DNA from: Yinghuangia elevatio
Lineage (GTDB): Bacteria; Actinomycetota; Actinomycetes; Streptomycetales; Streptomycetaceae
Direction: 5' to 3'
Assembly (NCBI RefSeq): GCF_040649515.1
Contig: NZ_JBEZFP010000028.1
Coordinates: forward strand, 1 to 64,000
Length of the DNA: 64,000 nt
The notes under the pieces were generated by a model that made no database searches, was not told the origin of the DNA, and saw only the letters and a program-made list of their open reading frames with translations. Position numbers and translations under genes: made by a program. This document shows, piece by piece, positions 15,877-24,075 of the stretch. How positions within the stretch are numbered: position 1 is the first letter of the stretch; every line of letters starts with the position of its first letter.

Positions 15877-17076
15877 TCAGTGCGTGCGGCGTTCGGTGTC
15901 GCGGCGCAGCTGCGGGAGGGCCTCGTACAACTTCTCTCCCGGGCACTCGGTGTTGAACGCGTCGCGGTGCCCGGAGATCACGTTGAACCGTACGTTGGTC
16001 CCGGCCGGGAACCGGCTCCCGCTGTCGCCCGACGTCAGCTGCGCCTTGCCGAGCGGGTCGGCGCCGTGCAGGCCCAGCTTCCACGCGATGACGCGCGACA
16101 GGGAGTCGAGCATCTCCGCCGGAGGGGCGGTGTCGGTGTAGGTGCCCATGGCCGCGACCGACGAAGTATTGGTGTTGAAGCCGAGCGTGTGCGCGCCCAG
16201 GACCGGCTTGTCGACGCCGCCCGCGCGGCCCTCGAACACGGTCCCGCAGCGGTCGACGAGGAAGTTGTAGCCGAGGTCGGCCCAGCCGTTCGTCTTCACG
16301 TGGTAGCGGTAGATCGAGCGCAGCACGGACGGCGACTCGGCACACGTGAGCGCGTTGCTGTCCGCGGTGTGGTGCACGAACATCACCTTCACGGTGTCCG
16401 TGTACTTGAGGTCGAGGTCGCGCAACTGCTCGTCGGCGCCCCACTCGGCGCGGCCGACGATCGCCGGGCGCCCGGCGCCCCGCCCGGCCGCGGCGGAGCC
16501 GGTGGCCCGGGCCGCGATGCGGGCGTCGGCGGGCGACGTGCCCGGGTCGACCAGTTCCAGCCGCAGGCCGCCCGGGAGGCCGCCGGACCGGACCTCCACG
16601 CGGGCCTGCACGGCGTCCGAACGCCCCACCCACAGCGGCTCGGTGGCGCCGCGCGCCGCGGTCGGCTCGGGGGCGTCGCCGTGCTGGCCCATCGCGTCAC
16701 CGGTGTGCAGGGCCTGCCACGGAGTCCACGTCCCGGCCGCGGTCCTGGTCCGTACGGTCACCGTCATGTCGGGCCGCGCCGCCGGGTCGTCCCAGGAGAC
16801 GCCGACCAGCGAGAAGGCGCGCGTCGGCCGGGCGGACGTCAGCACGGCGGGCCGCCCCGGCCCGGGGGTCCGTACCGCGGCCCCCGGAACTCCGGGCAGC
16901 GAGACGGTGTACGTCGCCCCGGACACCGCCACCGGCGCCTTCACGGCCTCCGGTACGCCGTCCTCGCCGACCGCGTGGGCGGGCACGGACAGAACCGGCG
17001 CCAGGACGGCGGCCGTCAGCAGCGCGGCAACCTTCAGGGGCGGACTCACGGATTTGCGGGCGTACAGGGGTGTCAC
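15877..17076 (-). CDS. secreted N-acetylmuramoyl-L-alanine amidase, PGRP type
   Basis: 399 residues. A signal peptide covers about residues 1-35 (Lys/Arg n-region, long Ala/Leu core, PAHAVGE cleavage area). A middle region of about 160 residues without catalytic motifs may bind the wall. The C-terminal PGRP/amidase_2 domain has the zinc ligands in MFVHHTAD, ISGHRDAF and TECPGEKL, plus DLGYNFLVDRCG and EGRAGG. It should cleave the bond between muramic acid and the peptide stem outside the cell. GTG 17076 has a GAAGAGG Shine-Dalgarno. Divergent from the TIGR03089 gene. Confidence 0.93.
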   Translation of the reverse strand: MTPLYARKSVSPPLKVAALLTAAVLAPVLSVPAHAVGEDGVPEAVKAPVAVSGATYTVSLPGVPGAAVRTPGPGRPAVLTSARPTRAFSLVGVSWDDPAARPDMTVTVRTRTAAGTWTPWQALHTGDAMGQHGDAPEPTAARGATEPLWVGRSDAVQARVEVRSGGLPGGLRLELVDPGTSPADARIAARATGSAAAGRGAGRPAIVGRAEWGADEQLRDLDLKYTDTVKVMFVHHTADSNALTCAESPSVLRSIYRYHVKTNGWADLGYNFLVDRCGTVFEGRAGGVDKPVLGAHTLGFNTNTSSVAAMGTYTDTAPPAEMLDSLSRVIAWKLGLHGADPLGKAQLTSGDSGSRFPAGTNVRFNVISGHRDAFNTECPGEKLYEALPQLRRDTERRTH

Positions 17077-17241
17077 GGACGACCTCTTCGGGAACTTGCG
17101 GGCGGCACTTGCCTCATACGTGGTTCACAACTGTCTTCTGGTTCCTCCGTCGCCCCTGTGTAGGGCTCTTCCGCCGAAGCCCACCCGGATGGCGCAGCCC
17201 CGGGCGCGACCGCGGCGAACGGTCCGCCGGCGACCGCCCTT

Positions 17242-17247
17242 TACAGT
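17242..17247 (+). promoter_or_regulatory. -10 hexamer for leaderless TIGR03089 transcript
   Basis: TACAGT, 7 bases before ATG 17255, with no Shine-Dalgarno. Confidence 0.5.
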
Positions 17248-17254
17248 GGCCCCC

Positions 17255-18010
17255 ATGCCCGAGACACCCGTCAGCCTTCTGCGCGCCGCCCTCGCCACGG
17301 ACGCCACCCGCCCGTTCACGACGTTCTACGACGACGCGACCGGCGAGCGCGTCGAACTGTCCGTGGCCACGTTCGACAACTGGGTGGCCAAGACCGCGAA
17401 CCTGCTGCAGGACGACCTCGCGGCCGAGCCGGGGCAACGCGTCGCGCTGCTGCTGCCGACGCACTGGCAGACGCAGGTGTGGCTGGCGGCGTGCTGGTCG
17501 GTCGGGCTGGTCGTGGTGCCCGGCGGGGCGCCCGCCGACGCGGACCTGGTCGTCTCGGGGCCGGACACCCTCGACGAGGCCCGGGAGTGCGCCGGGGAGC
17601 GGGTCGCGCTCGCGCTGCGTCCGATGGGGGCGCGGTTCGCGGAGGCGCCCGAGGGATTCCTCGACTACGCGGCGGAAGTGGCCGGGCACGGCGACCGGTT
17701 CGTCCCGTACGTCCCGCCGGCCGCGGACGCTCCCGCCCTCGATCTGGGGGGCCGCGTGCACTCTGCCGCCGAGCTCGCCGCGATCGGTGCGGAGGCGGCG
17801 AAGGACTGGGGCCTGGGGTCCGGCGACCGCCTCCTGTCGACGCTTCCGTTCACTCGTGAGAGTGGACTGCGTGCGGGCCTGCTTGCACCTCTCGCGGCGT
17901 CCGTACCTGTGGTTTTGTGCCGGAACATCGAACGATTGGACGAATCCGCCCTGGAACGACGGATTTCGACCGAGCGAGTCACCCGTACGATCACTGACTC
18001 CGAAGGCTGA
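17255..18010 (+). CDS. TIGR03089 family protein
   Basis: 251 residues. TPVSLLRAAL, RPFTTFYDDATGERVELSV and TFDNWVAKTANLL match the actinobacterial TIGR03089 family, which resembles the N-terminal part of AMP-dependent acyl-CoA synthetases (AMP-binding fold) but lacks the large domain and C-terminal lid, so it may not be a full ligase. LLSTLPFT replaces the usual P-loop context. In related genomes this gene commonly lies next to LCP wall genes, as here. Function unknown. Confidence 0.85.
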   Translation: MPETPVSLLRAALATDATRPFTTFYDDATGERVELSVATFDNWVAKTANLLQDDLAAEPGQRVALLLPTHWQTQVWLAACWSVGLVVVPGGAPADADLVVSGPDTLDEARECAGERVALALRPMGARFAEAPEGFLDYAAEVAGHGDRFVPYVPPAADAPALDLGGRVHSAAELAAIGAEAAKDWGLGSGDRLLSTLPFTRESGLRAGLLAPLAASVPVVLCRNIERLDESALERRISTERVTRTITDSEG

Positions 18011-18093
18011 ACCCCGGCCGGCCACGCGCCGCGGTCACACCGACGCGATCGCCTGCCCCGGGGCAACCGCGTGCGGGGAGGTGACGACGGGGC

Positions 18094-19686
18094 ATGGCCG
18101 ACAAGCGCACTCCGTCCGGCAACGCAACCGAGGACGGCGGCACGAAAGGCGGTTCCGACGCGGGAGGGCGCGCGGCCCAGCGCCGAGCCCGCCGCAAGCG
18201 CAACCGCCGACGCAAGATCGTCATCCCGCTGGTGGTCGTCGGCTCGCTCCTGCTGCTGACCGGCGTCGCGGGGGCGTACGTCGCCTACCGCACGCTCAAC
18301 GGCAACATCAAGACCGACTCGGTCGAGGGCAAGCTGAGCGCCGACCGCCCCGAAGTGGGCGGCAACGGCAAGGGCAAGCCGATGAACCTGGTGATCATCG
18401 GCTCCGACTCGCGTGCGGGGGCCAACAAGTCGCTCGGCGGCGGCAGGGACGAGGGCGAGCGCTCGGACACCACGCTGCTGCTGCACCTGTCCTCGGACCG
18501 CAAGCGCGCGGTCGTCATGAGCATCCCCCGCGACATCCTCGTGACGGTGCCTCCGTGCGTGCTGCGCGACGGCACCAAGTCCGAGGAACGCGACCGCCAG
18601 ATGTTCAACTCGGCCTACGAGTTGGGCGGTGCGGCGTGCACGCGCAACACGCTCGAACGCATGACCGGCCTGCGCATCGACCACCACATCATCGTCGACT
18701 TCTCCGGCTTCAAGGGCATGGTCGACGCGGTCGGCGGCGTGGAGATCTGCCTCCCGCAGGAGGTGCAGGACAAGACCGGCAAGATCTCGCTGGCCGCCGG
18801 AAAGCGCACGGTCGGTGGCAAGGAGGCGCTGGACTTCGTACGCCTTCGGCACGACGAGGCGATCGGCGGCAACGGCAGCGACCTCGGCCGCATCAAGCGC
18901 CAGCAGGCGTTCATCGCATCACTCGCGAAGCAGATCACCAGCAGCAAGGTGCTGCTCAACCCGGCCCGGGTGTTCAACCTCGCCGACGCGCTGACCAAGT
19001 CGATCCGGGCGGACGAGGGACTCGACTCGGTCAAGGCGCTCGTCGACCTCGCGCGGAGCGTGCAGGGCATCAAGACCTCGGACATGACGTTCGTGACGGT
19101 CCCGGTCTACGACTCCCCGACCGACAAGAACCGCCTCGAACTCATCCAGCCGGACGCCCGCCGCCTCTTCCAGGCCGTCAACACCGACGAGCCCCTCAAC
19201 GGCCGCAAGCCCGGCGGCGGTTCCGGCGCGCCGCCGGCCCCCGCCGCGGCGCCGGGCAAGCCCGGGGCGGCTCCCCCGCCGCCGGCTGCCGCGCCGCCGC
19301 CCGCGGTCCCGGCCTCGCAGGTGCACGTGAAGGTGTTGAACGGCAGCGGCCGCCCGGGCGCCGCGCGCGAGGTGAGCGACGCGCTCGCCAAGCGCGGCTT
19401 CGTCGTCGACTCCACCGGCAACGCGACGAAGTCGACGGCCGAGACCACGATCGAACACGCCCCCGAACTCGCCGACCACGCCCGCACGCTCGCGGGCGCG
19501 GTCCCCGGGGCCGTCCTCGAGCCGCGCGACTCCGCGACGGACGCGGTCGTGCTGACGATCGGCTCGTCGTTCAAGGCGGTGGTGCCATCGGGCGGCACGC
19601 CGGCGGCCGCCCCGGCGTCTTCCGCGCCGCCGCCCCTGAAGGTCGCGACGCGGGACGGCGACCAGGACATCTGCAAGGCGACCTGA
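18094..19686 (+). CDS. LCP family protein 1 (LytR-CpsA-Psr plus LytR_C)
   Basis: 530 residues. A basic cytoplasmic N-terminus (RRARRKRNRRRK) precedes one membrane helix at about 42-65. The extracellular LCP domain follows, with IIGSDSRAG, GERSDTTLLLHL and MSIPRDIL, the Arg and Asp residues that bind polyprenyl diphosphate in LCP enzymes; LDFVRLRH and LGRIKRQQ complete it. A Pro/Ala linker (about 370-405) leads to a LytR_C domain (VHVKVLNGSGRPG). The end is QDICKAT. LCP proteins transfer lipid-linked glycopolymers onto peptidoglycan. First of four LCP genes in a row. Confidence 0.94.
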   Translation: MADKRTPSGNATEDGGTKGGSDAGGRAAQRRARRKRNRRRKIVIPLVVVGSLLLLTGVAGAYVAYRTLNGNIKTDSVEGKLSADRPEVGGNGKGKPMNLVIIGSDSRAGANKSLGGGRDEGERSDTTLLLHLSSDRKRAVVMSIPRDILVTVPPCVLRDGTKSEERDRQMFNSAYELGGAACTRNTLERMTGLRIDHHIIVDFSGFKGMVDAVGGVEICLPQEVQDKTGKISLAAGKRTVGGKEALDFVRLRHDEAIGGNGSDLGRIKRQQAFIASLAKQITSSKVLLNPARVFNLADALTKSIRADEGLDSVKALVDLARSVQGIKTSDMTFVTVPVYDSPTDKNRLELIQPDARRLFQAVNTDEPLNGRKPGGGSGAPPAPAAAPGKPGAAPPPPAAAPPPAVPASQVHVKVLNGSGRPGAAREVSDALAKRGFVVDSTGNATKSTAETTIEHAPELADHARTLAGAVPGAVLEPRDSATDAVVLTIGSSFKAVVPSGGTPAAAPASSAPPPLKVATRDGDQDICKAT

Positions 19687-19793
19687 CCGCGGACCGGGGC
19701 ACCGCAACCCCCTCGGCGCCGCTGCCGAACGAGGCAACGTATCGTGCCGACGTCTCGGCGTACGGTTTCAGCACTCCGCGTCACAGCATCGTG

Positions 19794-19811
19794 ATGTGAC
19801 TTGGCTCACAT
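19794..19811 (+). promoter_or_regulatory. perfect CRP/FNR-type palindrome upstream of LCP 2
   Basis: ATGTGACTTGGCTCACAT is TGTGA-N6-TCACA with an extra matching A/T on each side. It lies about 130 bases before the GTG of LCP 2. This equals the consensus of CRP-family regulators, which exist in streptomycetes. A second partial inverted repeat, gtcaca/tgtgac, overlaps it on the left (19780-19800). Confidence 0.6.
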
Positions 19812-19940
19812 GAGTCGTGCGAGATGCAACTCACCTGTCAGCCGGTACGTCTATCTGGACACCGGCCACCGGGAGTTCGCCGCTGCGTACAACCGGACGC
19901 GGGGGCCGATCCATATCGCGTGGCAGAGAGCGGAAACCTC

Positions 19941-21782
19941 GTGGGCAAAGGCAAAAAGGACCAGAGCGCGTCGGGTCCGGTCCCCGATCCGGGGCCGGAC
20001 GGGCCGACCGCTCCGCCGGTCCGGCCCGGGGCGGACGACGCCGCCGAGGACGACGCCGAGAAGGACGACACCGCGCAGGGTGACGCCGGGCCGGGTGACG
20101 CCGGGGACGGTGACTCGAAGGACGGCGGCTCCGCGGACAGCGGCTCCGCGGACAGCAGTTCCCCGCACGGCGACGCGGGCAACAGCGCCTCAGGAGACAG
20201 TGACGCCGTAGAGAGTGACCCCGTGGCGACTGACGCCGTAGCCGGTGACGCCGCCGGCTCCGACGGCCCCACCGAAGTCGTCCCGGCGGCCGCCGGCGAG
20301 CCCGCGCTTCTCGGCGAACTGCTGCCGCCCGCCCCGCCCGTCACCCCCGCACCCAAGCGCCGTCGGCGCCGGGTGCGCCGCGTGCTGGTGAGCATGGCGC
20401 TGACGATGGCGGTCCTGGCGGCCGGCGCGGTGACGTCCGCGTACGTCTTGGTCCGGCGCCTCGACAACCAGATCACCTCCGAGGAAGTCACCGAGAAGAT
20501 CGGCCCCTACCGGCCCAAGGTGATGCCGGAGGCGTACGGCGCCGTCAACATCCTCCTGATGGGCTCCGACGACCGCTCCGGCGCAAACGTCAAGTACGGC
20601 AACATCTACGACACCACCAGGCGCTCCGACACGACAATCCTTCTGCACCTCTCCGCCGACCGGAAGAGCTCGGTCGCGGTGAGCATCCCGCGCGACCTGA
20701 TGGTGCAGATCCCGTCCTGCGTGCGCGACGACGGCTCGGTGTCGGCGGCGTACAAGGACCAGTTCAACCACGCGTTCGAGATCGGCGGCTCGGCCTGCAC
20801 GATCAAGACCGTGGAGCAGATGACGCGGGTGCAGATAAACCACCACATCGTCATCGACTTCACCGGCTTCAAGCGCATGGTCGACGCGGTCGACGGCGTC
20901 GAGGTGTGCCTGTCCGAACCGCTGCGTGACTACGACGCGAAGCTCGACCTCGGCGCCGGGCTGCAGAAGCTCAACGGCGAGCAGTCGCTCGCGTTCGTCC
21001 GCGCCCGCAAGGAGTTGGGCGACGGCAGCGACACCCAGCGCATGGTGCGGCAGCAGCGCTTCCTCGCGTCGCTGATGAACAAGGTGAAGTCCAACGGCGT
21101 CCTGTTCAACCCCAAGAAGCTGTACGACCTGCTGGACGCCGGCACCAGCTCCATCACCGCCGACCCCGGCCTCGACTCGCTGGACGAGCTGACCAAGCTC
21201 TCCAAGAGCGTCTCGAACATCCCGTCGGACAAGTCGGCCTTCCTGACCGTGCCGCGGCAGCAGTACCGCTACGACACGAACCGCGACGAGCTCGTGCAGC
21301 CCGACGCCGACGCGCTGTTCACCGCGATCCGGTACGACCGGGTCGCCGTCGGAAAGGCCGACCCGGGCACGCTGCTCGAGCCCGGCGGCAGCGTCCGCAT
21401 CGACGCGCCCGCACCGGCCGACGAGCCCGCGGCCGAGCCGGTCGAACCGTCGTCCGGAACGACGCAACCGCCGGGGCGGCGCACGACGTCTCAGCCCTCG
21501 GGTACGCCGGTGCGAACCGGAGCGCCGGACGGCGGTACCCCGGCAGACCCGAACCCGACCGACACCTTCACCATCCCGACCGGCGCCGTCCCAACGGGCG
21601 CCGTCCCGACCGGCACGGTCCCGACCGCCACCGCCACCGCCGGTGACCCGGGGCCGACCACCGGCCCGCCGGGCAGCGGGGCGGCCACGGCTCCGCCGTC
21701 ACCGTCCGCGACGCAGCCGGTTCCGGCCGGACCGATAGTCACGGTGACCGGCCGGACCGTGGATGAGGACACCTGCACATGA
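19941..21782 (+). CDS. LCP family protein 2, with acidic N-terminus and Pro/Thr tail instead of LytR_C
   Basis: 613 residues from GTG 19941, which has GAGAG about 10 bases upstream; GTG 19920 is an alternative. The first about 140 residues are Asp/Gly/Ser/Ala-rich and cytoplasmic, followed by a basic patch (KRRRRRVRR) and one membrane helix (about 150-172). The LCP domain has NILLMGSDDRSG, RRSDTTILLHL, SIPRDLMV, AFVRARKE and QRMVRQQR. The LytR_C domain is absent; about 140 residues rich in Pro, Thr, Ala and Gly, with a TGAVP repeat, take its place. The last residues are TVDEDTCT, echoing the Cys end of the neighbouring LCP proteins. Confidence 0.93.
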   Translation: MGKGKKDQSASGPVPDPGPDGPTAPPVRPGADDAAEDDAEKDDTAQGDAGPGDAGDGDSKDGGSADSGSADSSSPHGDAGNSASGDSDAVESDPVATDAVAGDAAGSDGPTEVVPAAAGEPALLGELLPPAPPVTPAPKRRRRRVRRVLVSMALTMAVLAAGAVTSAYVLVRRLDNQITSEEVTEKIGPYRPKVMPEAYGAVNILLMGSDDRSGANVKYGNIYDTTRRSDTTILLHLSADRKSSVAVSIPRDLMVQIPSCVRDDGSVSAAYKDQFNHAFEIGGSACTIKTVEQMTRVQINHHIVIDFTGFKRMVDAVDGVEVCLSEPLRDYDAKLDLGAGLQKLNGEQSLAFVRARKELGDGSDTQRMVRQQRFLASLMNKVKSNGVLFNPKKLYDLLDAGTSSITADPGLDSLDELTKLSKSVSNIPSDKSAFLTVPRQQYRYDTNRDELVQPDADALFTAIRYDRVAVGKADPGTLLEPGGSVRIDAPAPADEPAAEPVEPSSGTTQPPGRRTTSQPSGTPVRTGAPDGGTPADPNPTDTFTIPTGAVPTGAVPTGTVPTATATAGDPGPTTGPPGSGAATAPPSPSATQPVPAGPIVTVTGRTVDEDTCT

Positions 21783-22086
21783 GATCTGCCGACGTACAGA
21801 ATTCGAAAGGAAAGTTGACATCGGCCGGTCAGTAACGCGCAACATTGGGCGATCTCGCAACATTTCGCCCCAATCTTGATATGGCAGGTTTGAGGACAGG
21901 CGCACAGCGGCGCGAACTCGCCCGCTAGGGTGACTGTTTCGTACGCAGGCCGACAAGCAGCCGAGAACACGGTGCGACCATCAGACCGTGGCCGGGGGGC
22001 TGCCCGGGTCCAGCGGTCGCGAACCAGTCGTCGGACACACAGCCGTCGAGCGCTGCCGCTCGGGCAATCGGGAGGGGAAGCGGGTC
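21783..22086. other. 304-bp intergenic region between LCP 2 and LCP 3
   Basis: No open frame of merit. It is less GC-rich than its surroundings and holds a TTGACA hexamer at 21815-21820, the hairpin at 21844-21874 and a TAGGGT hexamer at 21926-21931. A promoter for LCP 3 is probably here, but no single -35/-10 pair has ideal spacing. A strong Shine-Dalgarno (GGGAGGGGAA) closes the region. Confidence 0.6.
21844..21874. promoter_or_regulatory. inverted repeat with embedded gcaacatt direct repeat
   Basis: Arms attgggcga and tcgccccaat (one extra C) surround a 12-base loop. The octamer gcaacatt occurs twice, just before and inside the loop (about 18 bases apart). It could be a terminator for LCP 2 or a binding site controlling LCP 3. 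Confidence 0.45.
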
Positions 22087-24009
22087 GTGAGCACAGGCAA
22101 CGGGCCCAGGCCGGGCGGGCGCGGGGACCACAACCTCGACGCGCTGAACGACGCCGATGTGGCCGACCTGTGGGTGATGGACCCGGACACCGGCCACTAC
22201 CGGCTCCGCACTCCCGACGCCCCGATGGCAGGCGACGCGGCGGCGGCCACCCCCGCGGCGGGCGCCGGTGCGCCGGGGCAACCGGGGCGACCCTCCGCCG
22301 AAGACGACCCGTTCGACGGCCTGTACCGCGACTCCGCCGCCAATGCCGCGAATGCTGCGAATGGCGTGAATGGCGTGAATGCCGCCAACGCCGCGGGCGG
22401 ACCCGGCTCGCGTACGGTCGTACCGCCGCGTACCGCTCCCGACGCCGACCCCGAGCCGCAGACCCAGCCCGCGTCTCCGCCGCGCCGTCCCAAGAGCAAG
22501 GCCAAGAAGCGCCTCAAGTGGACCGCGATAGGCCTGGCCGCCGTGCTCGTCGGGCTGGCGGCCGGGGCCTACGGGTACTACCAGTACCTCAACAGCCGCA
22601 TCAAGAAGACCGACCGGACCGCTTCGGTCGAGGACATCCCGAAGTCGGCCGCGGACCCGTTCGGCCGCAGACCGCTCAACGTCCTCCTCATCGGCTCGGA
22701 CACCCGGCTCGGCAAGGGCAACCAGATCGGCGGCGAAGCGGGGCACCCGGGCCTGGCCGACACCACGATCCTCATGCACCTGTCGGCGGACCGCTCGAAC
22801 GCCACGATGGTCAGCATCCCGCGCGACACCATGGTCGACCGGCCCGCGTGCAAGTACGACGGCGGCAACAAGGTCCAGCCGGCGTCCAACGGCAAGGTGC
22901 AGTTCAACAGCACTCTCGTGGGCGAGCCCGGTGCGCCGTGCACGGTGGCGACCGTCGAGCGCATGCTCCGCGTCCAGGTCGACCACTACCTGATGATCGA
23001 CTTCAACGGCGTCAAGGAGATGACCAAGGCCGTCGGCGGCGTGCCGATCAACCTCTGCGAGGCGATCAACGACCCGGTCCTGCCCAACAAGCAGGGCGGC
23101 ACCGGCCTGGTCCTGCCCGCCGGCGAGCGGCGCCTGGAGGGCCAGGAGGCCCTGCAATTCCTGCGCGCCCGGCACGCGTTCGGCGACGGCAGCGACCTGG
23201 CCCGCATCGAGGCGCAGAAGAGCTTCCTGATGGCCCTCGCGCGCGAGATCAAGAGCAACGCGAAGTGGAGCAACCCCAAGGCGGTGTTCGACATCGCCAA
23301 CGCCGCGGTCGACAACCTCCAGGTCGACCGGGGCCTGGGCACCATCGACAAGCTCGCGGGGCTCGGCAACGAGATCAAGAAGGTCCCCGAGAAGCGCATG
23401 GCCTTCACCACGCTCCCCGTCGAGCCCTACCCGGGCAACCCGGATGCCTGGGTCCAGCCGCGCCAGCCGGATGCCGACCGGCTGTGGCGGGCGTTGGAGA
23501 CGGACACCTCCGTCACGGCCGGCGCCCCCGCCCCCGCCCCGACGGCCTCCGTCGCGGCGCCGCCGCCCGTACCCGTGGCGACCGTGGACCCCGCGACCAT
23601 CCGGGTCACGGTCCACAACACGACGAAGGCCTCGAAGGGCAAGGCCGTCGCCGACCAGCTGAAGGCGCTGAAGTACCAGGCGTCCTCGGTGCCGACCGAC
23701 GACAGCCGCCCGCGGGACAACAGCGTCGTGAAGTACCCGGCGGGCAAGATCGACGCGGCGAGGCAACTCGCCCGCGCCGTGGGCCTTCCCGAGACCGCCG
23801 TCGAGGAGAACACCACCGCGGGAAGCACCTTCGAGCTGATCATCGGCTCGGACTTCCCCGACCTCACCTCGCCCACCGCGAAGATCCCGGCCGCGTCCGC
23901 GGGCAAGCCGACGCCGCCGCCTGCCCCGGTGATCGTGCCGCCTTCCGCGGACATCAAGCTGAACACCGCCGACAACACGGCCTGTATCTCCACAGGCAAA
24001 AAGAGGTAG
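22087..24009 (+). CDS. LCP family protein 3
   Basis: 640 residues from GTG 22087, preceded by GGAGGGGAA; an upstream ATG at 21988 lacks such a site. The N-terminus contains LNDADVADLWVMDPDTGHY (about residues 19-37), nearly the same as in LCP 4. After an Ala/Asn-rich spacer come a basic patch, a membrane helix (about 140-165) and the LCP domain: NVLLIGSDTRLG, LADTTILMHL, VSIPRDTM, LQFLRARH, LARIEAQKSF. A LytR_C domain (IRVTVHNTTKASKG) follows. The end ADIKLNTADNTACISTGKKR is shared with LCP 4. It is most similar by eye to LCP 4, 66 bases downstream. Confidence 0.94.
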   Translation: MSTGNGPRPGGRGDHNLDALNDADVADLWVMDPDTGHYRLRTPDAPMAGDAAAATPAAGAGAPGQPGRPSAEDDPFDGLYRDSAANAANAANGVNGVNAANAAGGPGSRTVVPPRTAPDADPEPQTQPASPPRRPKSKAKKRLKWTAIGLAAVLVGLAAGAYGYYQYLNSRIKKTDRTASVEDIPKSAADPFGRRPLNVLLIGSDTRLGKGNQIGGEAGHPGLADTTILMHLSADRSNATMVSIPRDTMVDRPACKYDGGNKVQPASNGKVQFNSTLVGEPGAPCTVATVERMLRVQVDHYLMIDFNGVKEMTKAVGGVPINLCEAINDPVLPNKQGGTGLVLPAGERRLEGQEALQFLRARHAFGDGSDLARIEAQKSFLMALAREIKSNAKWSNPKAVFDIANAAVDNLQVDRGLGTIDKLAGLGNEIKKVPEKRMAFTTLPVEPYPGNPDAWVQPRQPDADRLWRALETDTSVTAGAPAPAPTASVAAPPPVPVATVDPATIRVTVHNTTKASKGKAVADQLKALKYQASSVPTDDSRPRDNSVVKYPAGKIDAARQLARAVGLPETAVEENTTAGSTFELIIGSDFPDLTSPTAKIPAASAGKPTPPPAPVIVPPSADIKLNTADNTACISTGKKR

Positions 24010-24075
24010 CGCCAGAAACGGCAAGACAGCACCAGGCGGTCGTTCAGGCACGGCGCCGGGGAGAGGACGCACGGC

